A stretch of 64,000 nucleotides of DNA from Pantoea sp. WMus005. GTDB lineage: Bacteria > Pseudomonadota > Gammaproteobacteria > Enterobacterales > Enterobacteriaceae. Under the pieces are notes generated by a model. That model searched no databases, was not told the origin of the DNA, and saw nothing but the letters and a program-made list of their open reading frames with translations. The position numbers were made by a program, and so were the translations under genes. The stretch's first letter is position 1, and every line of letters begins with the position of its first letter. Below are positions 46,798 through 57,213 of the stretch, piece after piece. Location of the stretch: positions 372,001 through 436,000 of the forward strand of contig NZ_JACBXU010000001.1 in NCBI RefSeq assembly GCF_013415305.1. The letters run 5' to 3'.

Positions 46798-47505
46798 TTA
46801 CATCACGGGCTTATATTTGCCCGGTAATTTGCGATAAAACCAGTTAACCAGCACATCACTGGCAGGCGTTAATAGCCACCAGCTCAGACCCACTAATATC
46901 ACTGACAGCGAACCGACAGCAATATCGGTAAACCAGTGTGCGCCCGCCATGACGCGCGGCAGTGAAAATAGAATCACAATCGCGGCGGCAATTAAAAAAC
47001 GGCTGAAGCCAAAATAACGCCATATAAAGCAGGCGAAAATAATCAGCATCATCCCGTGGTCGCCAGGGAAACTGTCTTTGGAGGCATCTTTTGCGGGGAT
47101 ACCTGTCAGTTCACTGACGCGATGCACGTTCTCGAAGAACAGTGTCGGACTGGAATGTTTCACTGGCAGCAAATGCCCAAGCTGATTGAGTACCACTGCG
47201 GTAAGCAGCATCGTAATACCAATCGCCAGCATTCGTCGGCGCGCCTGAGGGGCTTCCCGCTGCCAGATCGACAGATAAAGCAGGCTCATCGCCAGCAATG
47301 ACACCGCATCAAAACCACGGAAATTCGTGATGGCAACGATCAGCGCGAACAGGGGATGGGTGACCATCTGATTATTGAAGCCAAAGAAAACAGATTTATC
47401 GATGCCAAACCAGAAACCATGTTCAGGCGGCAGATACCACGAAAGAAATAGCACTATGCCCAGTGCATTAAGCAGCAGGATAGTAATGAGGCGGGTTGCG
47501 CGCAT
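46798..47505 (-). CDS. lpxT: Lipid A 1-diphosphate synthase LpxT (YeiU), PAP2 family
   Basis: 235 residues from ATG 47505; a TTG two codons earlier is less likely. Six TM helices and a PAP2 phosphatase signature: KHSSPTLFF, FPGDHGMM and LPRVMAGAHWFTDIAVG (catalytic His and Asp). LpxT transfers phosphate from undecaprenyl pyrophosphate to lipid A, on the periplasmic side, and helps recycle undecaprenyl phosphate. About half the residues match the E. coli protein by eye and the length fits. Confidence 0.93.
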   Translation of the reverse strand: MRATRLITILLLNALGIVLFLSWYLPPEHGFWFGIDKSVFFGFNNQMVTHPLFALIVAITNFRGFDAVSLLAMSLLYLSIWQREAPQARRRMLAIGITMLLTAVVLNQLGHLLPVKHSSPTLFFENVHRVSELTGIPAKDASKDSFPGDHGMMLIIFACFIWRYFGFSRFLIAAAIVILFSLPRVMAGAHWFTDIAVGSLSVILVGLSWWLLTPASDVLVNWFYRKLPGKYKPVM

Positions 47506-47551
47506 AATCAAAAACTCATTATTAAAAAAATAACCGCCGACAATACCTTTC

Positions 47552-48520
47552 TTAGCGTAAACGGCACTTCAACAACGCCGATTGTAGCCGATTCCAGTCA
47601 GTCTGCTGAGAATGGATGATCTCAATGCGACTATCGGGTGGCGGTGAGGTGAGCGTTTCACTTTGCAGGTCTTTTGCCTGGCAGTTAATACGCATCGTGC
47701 CTTCTGCTGTGCGCATTACGCCTTTAATGCGATCGACCTGTGCCTGCCTGACCCATTCCAGTAGCGCGTCGCTATCAAAAAGCGTATCCGCATCGAACAG
47801 CCAGCCGCAGGCGCTATAGCCCTGGCCGTGGTTCAGCGCCCGACGCCAGCGCGCCTCGCCATCCAGTCGTAGCGCCGCCAGCCCACTCGCGTGATTGGCC
47901 GGATGATGGTGATGGGGCACGGGAAGCTCGCGGGACTGATAAGGCGTATCCAGCAGGGAAAGGGGGATCTGACCAAATTCTGTTTCTATTAATGGACGCA
48001 GAGGCTGCATCTGTTGCTGCCAGTCAGCCAGGCGCAGGCGATCCTCTTCATCCCAGCAATCACGCTTATTGGCGATAATTATGTCGGCTGCAGCCAGTTG
48101 ATCGCGAAAGTTTTCATTGGCAACGATACGCGGATCGGCGAGCTGGCGCGCATCCAGCAGTGTCAGGGTGGCGTTCAGTTGCAGCCACGCCTGATAAACC
48201 GGCGCACTTAGCATCTCCAGCACCTGACGGGGATGGCCCAGACCAGTAGGCTCGATCAGCAGACGATCGGGATTGCTCTTCAGCAGCATGTTCAGCCCGA
48301 CCTGCATTGGCAGGCCATTCACGCAGCAGAGGCAGCCGCCAGGGATCTCTTTGAGGGTGGCTCCGCGATCGGCCAGCAGGGCGCCGTCGATCCCGATCTC
48401 GCCAAATTCATTCACCAGCACCGCCCACGTTTCTCCGGCAGGCCGGGCTGCCAGCAGATGGCAGAGCAGCGTGGTTTTGCCGCTGCCCAAAAAACCGGTA
48501 ATCAGATTTACGTGTGTCAT
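47552..48520 (-). CDS. yeiR: COG0523 metal-associated GTPase YeiR
   Basis: 322 residues (E. coli 328). G3E GTPase with Walker A GFLGSGKTT, the CxCC metal-binding motif in GGCLCCVNG, PTGLGHP, and NKRD as the base-recognition motif. A His-rich segment PVPHHHHPANH lies near residue 205 and the C-terminal CobW domain is present. It is a zinc-dependent GTPase/metallochaperone in E. coli. No Zur box is obvious in the 75 bases upstream. Confidence 0.93.
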   Translation of the reverse strand: MTHVNLITGFLGSGKTTLLCHLLAARPAGETWAVLVNEFGEIGIDGALLADRGATLKEIPGGCLCCVNGLPMQVGLNMLLKSNPDRLLIEPTGLGHPRQVLEMLSAPVYQAWLQLNATLTLLDARQLADPRIVANENFRDQLAAADIIIANKRDCWDEEDRLRLADWQQQMQPLRPLIETEFGQIPLSLLDTPYQSRELPVPHHHHPANHASGLAALRLDGEARWRRALNHGQGYSACGWLFDADTLFDSDALLEWVRQAQVDRIKGVMRTAEGTMRINCQAKDLQSETLTSPPPDSRIEIIHSQQTDWNRLQSALLKCRLR

Positions 48521-48595
48521 GGGACTGACTCCTGCCTGGGAATAGCGTGATAATGTAATACTATAACACTATCACGATCGGCAGCGTGTCAGGGG

Positions 48596-49168
48596 TTAGT
48601 CTGCACGGCCCATATAGCGGCGTTCAGCAATATGGATGCGGATGCGGTCACCGTTGCTGAGATATTCCGGCACCTGGATAGAGAGGCCTGTGCTCATCCC
48701 GGCTGGCTTGGTGCGGGCGCTGGCGGAAGCGCCTTTAATGCCTGGTGAAGTATCTACGATTTCCATATCCACGGTCTGTGGCAGTTCCAGCGCCAGCACC
48801 TGACCCTCCATCGTCAGCACATGAATGCCAGGAATGCCGCCTTCAGGGATAAACAGCAGCTCTTCTTCAATCTGCTCCTGTTTAAAGGAGTAAGGGGTGT
48901 AATCCTCATCATCCATAAAGATATATTCGTCACCGTCTATATAAGAGAAGGTCACGCTGCGACGGCTGAGCGAAATCGCATCAATTATCTCGTCGCCTTT
49001 AAAGCGTTCTTCGACTTTTAAACCGGTGCGGACATCGGTAAAGCGCATTTTATACAGAGTGGCGGCACCGCGTGCGCTGGGGCTCTGGACATCAATGTCT
49101 TTAACCAGCAGCAGTTTACCGTTGTGTGTGACGGCCATCCCTTTTTTGATTTCATTGGCTTTTGGCAT
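48596..49168 (-). CDS. yeiP: Elongation factor P-like protein EfpL (YeiP)
   Basis: 190 residues, identical in length to E. coli. The N-terminal KOW-like domain carries the loop [12 protein letters not shown] with Arg33 at the tip, which replaces the modified Lys of EF-P and distinguishes EfpL. Two OB domains follow and the C-terminus is [12 protein letters not shown]. It rescues ribosomes stalled at proline-rich stretches. The loop matches functional EfpL. Confidence 0.96.
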   Translation of the reverse strand: MPKANEIKKGMAVTHNGKLLLVKDIDVQSPSARGAATLYKMRFTDVRTGLKVEERFKGDEIIDAISLSRRSVTFSYIDGDEYIFMDDEDYTPYSFKQEQIEEELLFIPEGGIPGIHVLTMEGQVLALELPQTVDMEIVDTSPGIKGASASARTKPAGMSTGLSIQVPEYLSNGDRIRIHIAERRYMGRAD

Positions 49169-49331
49169 TGCTGTTCTCGCTATCTTGAGAGTGAAGTGCG
49201 CGCAACGTTACCCGTGCCGGTGAAAACTGGCAATATGGCGGATGCGAAATTTTGTGTCAGGCTGCGGCTTTCATGGCAATTGCAGCCCCGGACTGCTATT
49301 GTCGCCACGACATTCTCTGCCGGAGCACAGC

Positions 49332-49586
49332 ATGCAATGCCGTAGTCAATGCGGTGCCTGTTGCACAGCGCCCTCTATCTCTTCACCCATTCCTGGCATG
49401 CCTGACGGCAAACCTGCGAACACGCCCTGCGTTCAGCTTGATGACACACTGCGCTGCAAACTCTTTGGCTCACCACTGCGTCCTGCTGTCTGCGCAGGCC
49501 TGCAACCCGCCCACAGCATGTGTGGTAACTCGCGCCAGCAGGCGATGACCTATTTACTTCAGCTCGAGGCCGATACTGCGCCCTGA
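49332..49586 (+). CDS. yeiW: Cysteine-cluster protein YeiW (YkgJ/UPF0153 family)
   Basis: 84 residues from ATG 49332, which has GGAG about eight bases upstream; the frame open to 49242 has no homology. A zinc/iron-sulfur type cysteine cluster begins CRSQCGACC and continues through CVQLDD, CKLF, RPAVCAG and MCGNSR. It is the typical YkgJ pattern with the AGLQP segment. The metal is unknown. It is divergent from yeiP and lies upstream of the fru regulatory region. Confidence 0.9.
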   Translation: MQCRSQCGACCTAPSISSPIPGMPDGKPANTPCVQLDDTLRCKLFGSPLRPAVCAGLQPAHSMCGNSRQQAMTYLLQLEADTAP

Positions 49587-49757
49587 TGCGCTGACGTTGC
49601 TGAATTTTCTGGTCCACTCATTTCTGGTTTACAGCAGCCGCGTCAGCCTGTTCACTTTTTATTCCCCTTAACTACCCCGAAATGTGCGTAACGTCAAAAA
49701 TCTGGTACGCCGTTTGCGCATTTTCTTGCCTCCGGAAAGTTGCTGTACCACAATCCC

Positions 49758-49769
49758 TGAAACGTTTCA
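49758..49769. promoter_or_regulatory. Cra (FruR) operator 1
   Basis: TGAAACGTTTCA, a perfect palindrome equal to the Cra consensus, 90 bases before fruB. Fructose-1-phosphate lifts Cra repression here in E. coli. Confidence 0.92.
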
Positions 49770-49824
49770 GCGGTGACTGCGCCACCTGTTTTTAACAGCA
49801 TGGCGTAAAAAAATCCCCACTGGC

Positions 49825-49836
49825 TGAAACGATTCA
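49825..49836. promoter_or_regulatory. Cra (FruR) operator 2
   Basis: TGAAACGATTCA, one mismatch from the palindromic consensus, 67 bases after operator 1 and 23 before fruB. The twin arrangement is that of the E. coli fru operon. Confidence 0.85.
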
Positions 49837-49858
49837 ATCTCAGCAAGCGAGGAGAATT

Positions 49859-50989
49859 ATGTTCCAGCTCGAATTGCAGGCCATCCATACCGGAGCCAGC
49901 GCCAGTAATAAAGAAGAGGCCATTCGTCAGGTTGCCGCCGCGTTAACCGCTGCGGGCAATGTTACGGAAGGCTACGTTAACGGCATGCTGGCGCGTGAAC
50001 AGCAGACTTCAACCTTCCTCGGCAACGGCATCGCAATCCCTCATGGCACCACCGATACGCGCGATATGGTGCTGAAAACCGGTGTTCAGGTGTTCCAGTT
50101 CCCGCAGGGCATTGCCTGGGGTGACGATCAGACCGCCTATGTCGCCATCGGGATTGCCGCTAAGTCGGATGAACATCTGGCGCTGCTGCGTCAGCTGACG
50201 CATGTTCTGAGCGATGACACCATTGCCGAACAGCTAAAAACCGCCTCTGCTGAAGACCTTCGTGCGTTGCTGATGGGCGAGAAACAAGCCGCCGAGTTCA
50301 GCTTTGACACTTCATTAATTACACTCAACGTGGCTGCCAGCGATCTGATCACTCTGCAGGCGATGAACGCCGGCCGGCTGCAGTCCGCGGGCGTGGTGGA
50401 TTCCAGCTACGTTGCAGATGTGGTCTCAACGGCTCCGTTGAATCTGGGTCAGGGTATCTGGCTCAGCGACAGCAGCCTCGGCAACCTGCGCAGCGGCGTG
50501 GCCATCAGCCGTGCTGAACATGCATTCGACCATCAGGGCGAATCAGCGGCGCTGTTAATCAGCGTGTCGGCGACCGATGAGCGTCCGCTGGAAGTACTGG
50601 GTTATCTCAGCGCATTGCTGCAGCAGGGCAAAGCAGATCGTCTGCTGAAAGCCGATGCGGCAGGCGTCTACGCGCTGCTGACCAGCGAAGTTGATGAGCA
50701 GGCTGACGTGCTGACCGCTGAATTCACCATTCGTAACGAACATGGCTTGCATGCCCGTCCGGGCACCGCGCTGGTCAGCGTAATCAAGCAGTTCAACAGC
50801 GACATCACCGTGACCAATCTCGACGGCAGCGGTAAACCGGCTAACGGTCGCAGCCTGATGAAAGTGGTTGCGCTGGGCGTGAAGAAAGGTCATCGCCTGC
50901 GCTTTACCGCCAGCGGTGAAGATGCTCAGCAGGCGCTTAACGCTATTGAAGAAGCGATCACCAGCGGTCTGGGTGAGGGGGCATCATGA
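49859..50989 (+). CDS. fruB: Fructose PTS diphosphoryl transfer protein FruB (EIIA-HPr)
   Basis: 376 residues (E. coli 376). An N-terminal EIIA-Fru domain has phosphorylated His62 (IPHGTTD), a central linker/M domain follows, and the C-terminal FPr (HPr-like) domain has His298 in HGLHARPG. It carries phosphate from Enzyme I to FruA. The ribosome site GCGAGGAG is seven bases before ATG. It overlaps fruK by four bases. Confidence 0.97.
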   Translation: MFQLELQAIHTGASASNKEEAIRQVAAALTAAGNVTEGYVNGMLAREQQTSTFLGNGIAIPHGTTDTRDMVLKTGVQVFQFPQGIAWGDDQTAYVAIGIAAKSDEHLALLRQLTHVLSDDTIAEQLKTASAEDLRALLMGEKQAAEFSFDTSLITLNVAASDLITLQAMNAGRLQSAGVVDSSYVADVVSTAPLNLGQGIWLSDSSLGNLRSGVAISRAEHAFDHQGESAALLISVSATDERPLEVLGYLSALLQQGKADRLLKADAAGVYALLTSEVDEQADVLTAEFTIRNEHGLHARPGTALVSVIKQFNSDITVTNLDGSGKPANGRSLMKVVALGVKKGHRLRFTASGEDAQQALNAIEEAITSGLGEGAS

Positions 50990-51924
50990 GCAGACGCGTT
51001 GCCACCATCACGCTGAATCCGGCGTACGATCTGGTGGGGTATACTCCTGAAATTGAACGCGGCGAAGTCAACCTGGTGAAAACCACCGGGCTGCATGCGG
51101 CGGGCAAGGGCATCAACGTCGCTAAAGTTCTGAAAGATCTGGGTATCGATGTCACCGTGGGTGGCTTCCTGGGTAAAGAGAATCAGGACGGCTTCCAGCA
51201 GCTGTTCAGCGAGCTGGGCATTGCTAACCGTTTCCAGGTGGTGCCAGGCCGAACCCGTATCAACGTCAAACTCACTGAACAGACCGGCGACGTTACCGAT
51301 CTGAACTTCTCTGGTTTTCAGGTAACCGCTCAGGACTGGGATCGTTTTACGACGGATTCTCTGACCTGGCTGGGCCAGTTTGATATGGTCTGCGTCAGCG
51401 GCAGCCTGCCAGAAGGCGTCGATCACGATGCCTTTACCCGCTGGATGACCGAACTACGCACCCACTGCCCATGCATCATCTTTGACAGCAGCCGCGAGGC
51501 ACTGGTGGCAGGACTGAAAGCCGCACCGTGGCTGGTGAAACCTAACCGCCGTGAGCTGGAGATCTGGGCTGGCCGCAAACTGCCTACGCTGCAGGATGTG
51601 ATTGGTGCTGCGCATGAACTGCGTGAGCAGGGTATCGCCCATGTAGTGATTTCACTGGGTGCTGAAGGCGCGCTGTGGGTCAACGCTTCAGGCGAATGGA
51701 TTGCTAAACCGCCGGTGTGTGAAGTTGTCAGCACCGTGGGTGCCGGTGATTCCATGGTTGGCGGCCTGATTTATGGCCTGCTGATGCGCGAATCCAGCGA
51801 ACATACGCTGCGACTTGCGACTGCCGTGGCGGCGATGGCCGTCAGCCAGAGCAACGTTGGCGTTTCCGATCGTACTCAGTTGGCCGCCATGATGGCGCGC
51901 GTCGACTTACAACCCGTTAACTGA
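50986..51924 (+). CDS. fruK: 1-phosphofructokinase FruK
   Basis: 312 residues (E. coli 312). PfkB-family sugar kinase: [15 protein letters not shown] near the N-terminus and the ATP/anion-hole signature [12 protein letters not shown] with catalytic Asp. It converts fructose-1-phosphate to fructose-1,6-bisphosphate. Translationally coupled to fruB and 16 bases ahead of fruA. Confidence 0.97.
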   Translation: MSRRVATITLNPAYDLVGYTPEIERGEVNLVKTTGLHAAGKGINVAKVLKDLGIDVTVGGFLGKENQDGFQQLFSELGIANRFQVVPGRTRINVKLTEQTGDVTDLNFSGFQVTAQDWDRFTTDSLTWLGQFDMVCVSGSLPEGVDHDAFTRWMTELRTHCPCIIFDSSREALVAGLKAAPWLVKPNRRELEIWAGRKLPTLQDVIGAAHELREQGIAHVVISLGAEGALWVNASGEWIAKPPVCEVVSTVGAGDSMVGGLIYGLLMRESSEHTLRLATAVAAMAVSQSNVGVSDRTQLAAMMARVDLQPVN

Positions 51925-51940
51925 CAGCAGGAGAGCGATA

Positions 51941-53653
51941 ATGAAAACGCTGCTGATTAAAGACCCTACACTGGGACTGGCTTCCGCATACATGGCGCAA
52001 CAACGTCTGGCTGCTGCCGCAGCTGCTGCGGGCCTGACCCTGACTGATAACCCTGCCGACGCTGAACTGGCGATTGTGCTGGGTAAAAATGTGCCGGACG
52101 ATGCGGCGCTCAACGGCAAAGCGGTCTGGCTGGGTGATATCCAGCTGGCGGTACGCGAGCCGGAAACCTTCCTGAACCGCGCGAAGGCTGAAGCCAAAAC
52201 CTGGCAGGCGCCGGCTGCGGTGGCAACACCTGCAGGCGCACCTGCTGCGGCACCGGCTCAGGCTGGCGCGCAGAAACGCGTGGTTGCGGTGACCGCCTGT
52301 CCGACCGGCGTGGCGCATACCTTTATGGCTGCCGAAGCCATTCAGGCTGAAGCGACCCGTCGCGGCTGGTGGGTGAAAGTTGAAACCCGCGGTTCAGTGG
52401 GTGCCGGTAACGCGATTACGCCTGAAGAAGTCGCTGCCGCCGATCTGGTTATCGTCGCAGCAGACATTGAAGTCGATCTGGCGAAATTTGCCGGGAAGCC
52501 GATGTACCGCACCTCAACCGGTCTGGCGCTGAAGAAAACCGCACAGGAACTGGATAAAGCAGTCGCTGAAGCGAAGCCGTACAAAGCGGCGGCTGGCGGG
52601 CAGAGTAATGAGAGTGAAGAAGAGAAGAAAGGCGGCGCAGGGGCTTATCGTCACCTGCTGACCGGTGTTTCTTACATGCTGCCGATGGTGGTCGCGGGGG
52701 GGCTGAGCATTGCCCTGTCGTTCGCTTTTGGTATTACAGCCTTTAAAGAGCAGGGCACCCTGGCCGCTGCGCTGATGCAAATTGGTGGGGGAAGCGCCTT
52801 TGCCCTGATGGTACCGGTGCTGGCGGGCTTTATTGCCTTCTCTATCGCTGACCGTCCAGGTCTGACGCCAGGTCTGATTGGCGGTATGATCGCCACCAGC
52901 ATCAACGCCGGTTTCTTAGGGGGTATCATCGCGGGCTTCATTGCCGGTTATGCAGCGAAGCTGATCAGCGGCAAAGTAAAACTGCCGCAGAGTATGGAAG
53001 CGCTGAAACCGATACTGATTATCCCGTTATTCGCGAGCCTGATCACCGGTTTGCTGATGATCTACGTGGTGGGTAAACCGGTTGCGGGCATCATGAGCGG
53101 CCTGACGCACTGGCTGGCCAACATGGGTACGGCGAATGCGGTCCTGCTGGGTGCGATTCTGGGCGGCATGATGTGTACCGATATGGGTGGGCCGGTGAAC
53201 AAAGTGGCTTACGCATTTGGCGTCGGCTTACTGAGCTCGCAGACGTACGCGCCGATGGCCGCCATCATGGCAGCCGGTATGGTGCCACCGCTGGCGATGG
53301 GTCTGGCAACACTGGTTGCCCGTCGTAAATTCAACAAAGGCCAGCAGGAAGGCGGTAAAGCGGCTCTGGTTCTGGGTCTCTGCTTTATCTCTGAAGGTGC
53401 GATTCCTTTCGCTGCCCGTGACCCGATGCGCGTTCTGCCTTGCTGTATTGTGGGCGGCGCAACGACCGGCGCGATCTCCATGGCGATTGGCGCAAAACTG
53501 ATGGCACCGCACGGCGGACTGTTTGTACTGCTGATCCCTGGCGCGATTACCCCGGTTGTCGGCTATCTGATGGCGATTATTATCGGCACTGCGATTGCAG
53601 GTCTGAGCTACGCGGTACTGAAGCGTCCTGAAGAGCAGCTGGCGAAAGCCTGA
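51941..53653 (+). CDS. fruA: Fructose PTS permease FruA (EIIB'BC)
   Basis: 570 residues (E. coli 563). An N-terminal degenerate EIIB' domain lacking the active Cys is followed by an Ala/Pro linker and EIIB with phosphorylated Cys120 in TACPTGVAHT. The membrane EIIC domain comes last (about residues 235-560; GGMMCTDMGGPVNKVAY and ISEGAIPFAARDPMR). It imports fructose as fructose-1-phosphate. Confidence 0.97.
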   Translation: MKTLLIKDPTLGLASAYMAQQRLAAAAAAAGLTLTDNPADAELAIVLGKNVPDDAALNGKAVWLGDIQLAVREPETFLNRAKAEAKTWQAPAAVATPAGAPAAAPAQAGAQKRVVAVTACPTGVAHTFMAAEAIQAEATRRGWWVKVETRGSVGAGNAITPEEVAAADLVIVAADIEVDLAKFAGKPMYRTSTGLALKKTAQELDKAVAEAKPYKAAAGGQSNESEEEKKGGAGAYRHLLTGVSYMLPMVVAGGLSIALSFAFGITAFKEQGTLAAALMQIGGGSAFALMVPVLAGFIAFSIADRPGLTPGLIGGMIATSINAGFLGGIIAGFIAGYAAKLISGKVKLPQSMEALKPILIIPLFASLITGLLMIYVVGKPVAGIMSGLTHWLANMGTANAVLLGAILGGMMCTDMGGPVNKVAYAFGVGLLSSQTYAPMAAIMAAGMVPPLAMGLATLVARRKFNKGQQEGGKAALVLGLCFISEGAIPFAARDPMRVLPCCIVGGATTGAISMAIGAKLMAPHGGLFVLLIPGAITPVVGYLMAIIIGTAIAGLSYAVLKRPEEQLAKA

Positions 53654-53689
53654 TTTGCAGAAGTGCCTAATCTGCTGAAGTAAAAATAG

Positions 53690-53720
53690 CAGGGAGCCGG
53701 ATGGCTCCCTGTTTGCTTTT
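53690..53720 (+). terminator. fruBKA terminator
   Basis: Nine-base arms CAGGGAGCC/GGCTCCCTG with a GGAT loop, then TTTGCTTTT. Confidence 0.85.
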
Positions 53721-53760
53721 GTGAGGGACCTGCTCCCTGAGCCAGCATTCGGTCTGAACG

Positions 53761-53786
53761 AAAAGGGAGCCAGCGGGCTCCCTTTT
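53761..53786. terminator. Bidirectional terminator between fruA and nfo
   Basis: Perfect 11-base arms AAAAGGGAGCC/GGCTCCCTTTT with a four-base loop, adjoining the nfo stop. It is a near copy of the fruA hairpin core (GGGAGCC/GGCTCCC). Confidence 0.88.
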
Positions 53787-53787
53787 T

Positions 53788-54633
53788 CTATCCCTGCTGT
53801 TCGGCTTTCAGCCAGGCAATCTCATCTTTCCAGATATCAGGATTAATGGTTTCCAGAATCAACGGGATGCCATCAAACCGTGGATCTTTCATCAGCCAGC
53901 TAAACGCTGTTTTACCGATATTTCCTTCACCCAGGCTGTGATGGCGGTCAACGCGACTGTCGAAAGTACTTTTGGCATCGTTCAGGTGCATGCCGCGCAG
54001 ATAGGTAAAGCCGACAATGCGCTCAAACTCGGCAAAGGTTGCCTCGCAGTCCGCTTCGGTACGCAGATCATAACCGCCAGCAAACGCATGACAGGTATCA
54101 ATGCAGACACCGACGCGCGACTTATCTTCAATATGTTCAATAATGGTGGCGAGGTGCTCGAAGCGAAACCCCAGGTTACTGCCCTGACCGGCGGTGTTCT
54201 CAATCACAGCGGTCACGTTCTGGCTCTGATCAAGGGCGATATTGATCGACTCAGCGATCCGCTTCAGACAGGCCTCTTCATCAATCTGATGCAGATGGCT
54301 GCCAGGATGGAAGTTCAGCAGCGTCAGACCGAGCTGGTCACAACGATGAAGTTCATCAATAAAGGCAGCGCGGGATTTCTCCAGCGCCTCTTCAACCGGA
54401 TGACCGAGGTTAATCAGAAAACTGTCGTGCGGCAGGATTTGCTGCGGACTGTATTTGTACGTCTCGCAGGCGGCGCGAAAAGCATCAATCACGTCAGTGG
54501 AGAGCGGGGCGGCCTTCCACTGACGTTGATTTTTAGTAAAGAGGGCGAAGGCGGTGGCTTCTATTTCATGGGCGCGGATCACGGCCTGATCCACGCCACC
54601 TGCCGCACTCACGTGTGCGCCAATATATTTCAT
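53788..54633 (-). CDS. nfo: Endonuclease IV (AP endonuclease)
   Basis: 281 residues (E. coli 285). TIM-barrel AP endonuclease with three-zinc site motifs: [35 protein letters not shown] and HLNDAKS. It cuts 5' of abasic sites and is SoxRS-inducible in E. coli; no soxbox was identified by eye in the short upstream region. Confidence 0.97.
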   Translation of the reverse strand: MKYIGAHVSAAGGVDQAVIRAHEIEATAFALFTKNQRQWKAAPLSTDVIDAFRAACETYKYSPQQILPHDSFLINLGHPVEEALEKSRAAFIDELHRCDQLGLTLLNFHPGSHLHQIDEEACLKRIAESINIALDQSQNVTAVIENTAGQGSNLGFRFEHLATIIEHIEDKSRVGVCIDTCHAFAGGYDLRTEADCEATFAEFERIVGFTYLRGMHLNDAKSTFDSRVDRHHSLGEGNIGKTAFSWLMKDPRFDGIPLILETINPDIWKDEIAWLKAEQQG

Positions 54634-54684
54634 GCCTTTCTCCTGGGGCTATGCACGGATGAAACGGCATGATACCCGATGCCG

Positions 54685-55740
54685 TTAGCCCATGAAATGT
54701 TGCACCAGCAGATTGATGGTGCCGCCACCCACAATTAACCAGCTAAATACCAGCGCACCCAGCAGCAGCGGTTTAACGCCCGCCTCACGTAATGCGCCAA
54801 AACGAGTGGTTAATCCCAGTGCCGCCATCGCCATTGCCAGCAGCAGACCCGCCAGCTCGTTCAGCGTGGCAACCACTGTGGCAGGCAGCAGCTGCAGCGA
54901 GTTAAACAGGGCGACTGCGATAAACAGCAGGGCGAACCAGGGAAACGTCACCGGCTGACGCGCTTTGCTCGCTTTGCGTTTGCCGCGTAACACTGCACTC
55001 AGGCAGAGCAGGAACGGGGCCAGCATCATCACCCGCAGCATTTTGGCAATCACCGCGCTGTTTTCGGCGTCCGGGCTGATACTGTGTCCGGCGGCGACCA
55101 CCTGTGCCACTTCATGGATAGTCGAGCCAGTGAAAACACCAAACTGCGCCGCACTGAGATCCGGAAACAGGTTATGCGCCAGCGGCCACAGCAGCGGATA
55201 GATAAAAATCGCCAGCGTGCCGAACAGCACCACGGTCGCGATAGCCACCGCGACTTTCGACGGCGCAGCTTTCACTACCGGTTCCGTCGCCAGAACGGCT
55301 GCAGCACCACAGATACTGCTGCCCGCACCAATCAGCCAGACGGTATCGCGATCCAGCTTCAGCAACCGGATGCCCAGCAGGCAGGTCACCAGGAAAGTAC
55401 TGCTCAGCGTCAGTGCATCAATCAGAATGCCGCTAAAACCAACGTCAGCAATCTGTTGTAAGGTGATACGAAAACCAAACAGGATGATCCCCAGCCGCAA
55501 CAGCTTCTGTTTAGCCAGTACCACGCCGCTGTCGCAGCGCGACGCCAGGGGCGTATAGACGCTATTGCCGACCAGGATGCCCAGCATAATCGCCAGGGTC
55601 AGTGAACCCAGCCCTGCTGCTGCAACTGCCGGTTGCTGTGCGAGCCAGCTGGCAGCAGCGGCTATCGCGGCAGTCAGCAGCAGACCGGGGAACCAGAGCG
55701 TAACAGGATGATGTGCTTTAGCGATGCTCAGTTCGGTCAT
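54685..55740 (-). CDS. yeiH: YeiH/UPF0324 family membrane protein (putative sulfate exporter)
   Basis: 351 residues from ATG 55740 with GAGGAG eight bases upstream; the open frame to 55947 runs through the intergenic region. About ten TM helices. Conserved family segments: GIILFGFRITLQQIADVG, WLIGAGSSICGAAAVLATEP and STIHEVAQVVAAGHSISPDA. It is divergent from the yeiE side and is controlled by YeiE in E. coli. The substrate is uncertain; the sulfate-exporter label is a family annotation. Confidence 0.94.
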   Translation of the reverse strand: MTELSIAKAHHPVTLWFPGLLLTAAIAAAASWLAQQPAVAAAGLGSLTLAIMLGILVGNSVYTPLASRCDSGVVLAKQKLLRLGIILFGFRITLQQIADVGFSGILIDALTLSSTFLVTCLLGIRLLKLDRDTVWLIGAGSSICGAAAVLATEPVVKAAPSKVAVAIATVVLFGTLAIFIYPLLWPLAHNLFPDLSAAQFGVFTGSTIHEVAQVVAAGHSISPDAENSAVIAKMLRVMMLAPFLLCLSAVLRGKRKASKARQPVTFPWFALLFIAVALFNSLQLLPATVVATLNELAGLLLAMAMAALGLTTRFGALREAGVKPLLLGALVFSWLIVGGGTINLLVQHFMG

Positions 55741-55846
55741 GATGGTCACTCCTCGTGGTTGAGTCATGATCATGAGGGTCACTGGCTTAAAAGTGAAATT
55801 GATAATATATTTATAATTGACCAGAATAAACGATAAGGCAGCAATC

Positions 55847-56221
55847 ATGATAGTTTCGCGTCTGCGCCGCTGGGCGACGCTGATCAAAAAAGATGTGTTT
55901 GTGCTGTGGTTCGCCTTTCGCGATCCGCGCACGCCCTGGTGGAACAAGCTGGGGATGCTGGGGCTGGTCGCCTACGGTGTCAGCCCGATCGATCTTATCC
56001 CGGATGTCATTCCCTTCGTCGGACTGCTGGATGACGCGGTTATCATCCCCACGGGAGTCATGGTGCTGTTGCGGTTGCTGCCGCGTGAGGTGCGCATCAG
56101 CAGCAGCGAGCGGGCGCAATCCCAGCGTTCCCGTGGCAAAAAAATCGCTGGCTGGCTGGGGGTAATAGGGCTGATCTGGCTGGCGATAATCATTTACCTG
56201 GTCAGGCATTCACTGAGTTAA
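55847..56221 (+). CDS. DUF1232 (YkvA-family) membrane-associated protein
   Basis: 124 residues from ATG 55847 with AAGG upstream; a TTG at 55817 is less likely. The DUF1232 signature VSPIDLIPDVIPFVGLLDDA lies at about residues 45-64 and a C-terminal TM helix (GWLGVIGLIWLAIIIYLV) anchors it. Function of this family is not established. It lies between yeiH and yeiE, ten bases ahead of yeiE on the same strand, so it is probably cotranscribed with the regulator. E. coli has yeiH and yeiE directly adjacent. Confidence 0.85.
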   Translation: MIVSRLRRWATLIKKDVFVLWFAFRDPRTPWWNKLGMLGLVAYGVSPIDLIPDVIPFVGLLDDAVIIPTGVMVLLRLLPREVRISSSERAQSQRSRGKKIAGWLGVIGLIWLAIIIYLVRHSLS

Positions 56222-56230
56222 GAGGCGACG

Positions 56231-57097
56231 ATGCACATTACGCTGCGGCAAATCGAAGTGTTCACCGAAGTGCTGAAGAGTGGTTCCACAACTCAGGCTT
56301 CACAACTGCTGGCGCTATCGCAGTCGGCAGTCAGCGCGGCGCTGGCCGATCTGGAAAGTCAGATCGGCGTGCAGCTGTTTGATCGGGTCGGCAAAAGGCT
56401 GGTATTGAATGAGCACGGCCGGCTGCTCTATCCGCGAGCGGTCGGGTTGCTGGAGCAGGCAGGTGAAATTGAGCAACTATTCAAAGAAGATAACGGCGCG
56501 ATCCGCATCTTCGCCAGCAGCACCATCGGTAACTATCTGCTGCCGGGCATGATGGCGGCTTATCGTCGTGATTTTCCCGGTCTGCCCCTGGAGCTGAGTG
56601 TTGGCAACAGTCAGGATGTGATTCAGGCGGTTTCCGATTTTCGTGTAGATGTCGGTCTGATTGAAGGGCCGTGCCATATGACCGAGCTGGTCAGCGAACC
56701 CTGGCTGGAAGATGAGCTGGTCGTGTTTGCCGCGCCTGACGCCGCAATCCTGCAACAGCCGGTGACGCTGAAAACGCTGGCGGAAGCGCCGTGGATCCTG
56801 CGCGAACGCGGCTCGGGCACCCGGGAAATCGTCGATTATCTGCTCCTCTCACACCTGCCAAGTTTTCAGCTGGGCATGGAACTGGGCAACTCCGAAGCGA
56901 TCAAGCATGCGGTGCGGCACGGTATGGGCATCAGCTGTCTTTCGCGCCGGGTGATTGCCGATCTGCTGGAGGCGGGCACGCTGACAGAGCTGGCGATTCC
57001 GTTACCGCGTCTGACCCGGACGCTCTACCGCATTCATCACCGGCAGAAGCATATTTCAAAGGCACTGACGCGCTTTTTGTCCTATTGCCGTGAGTGA
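56231..57097 (+). CDS. yeiE: LysR-type regulator YeiE
   Basis: 288 residues (E. coli 293). N-terminal winged helix ([40 protein letters not shown]) and a periplasmic-binding-like effector domain ([19 protein letters not shown]). YeiE has been linked to sulfite response, iron and lysP expression in enterobacteria. Its neighbours yeiH (divergent) and lysP (117 bases downstream) are the usual ones. Confidence 0.95.
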   Translation: MHITLRQIEVFTEVLKSGSTTQASQLLALSQSAVSAALADLESQIGVQLFDRVGKRLVLNEHGRLLYPRAVGLLEQAGEIEQLFKEDNGAIRIFASSTIGNYLLPGMMAAYRRDFPGLPLELSVGNSQDVIQAVSDFRVDVGLIEGPCHMTELVSEPWLEDELVVFAAPDAAILQQPVTLKTLAEAPWILRERGSGTREIVDYLLLSHLPSFQLGMELGNSEAIKHAVRHGMGISCLSRRVIADLLEAGTLTELAIPLPRLTRTLYRIHHRQKHISKALTRFLSYCRE

Positions 57098-57213
57098 CCG
57101 CTAATAATTCGGGCGCGATCATGAACTTAACTTATAACAGCATGGCATCGCTATACAGAGTCGGTCTGGCTGCTACAATCGCGCCTCATTTTTACCCAGC
57201 GTAGCGTTAACAC

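Noticed and set aside
55741..55947. Upstream extension of yeiH
   Set aside because: It crosses the divergent promoter region; ATG 55740 has the ribosome site and the family start.
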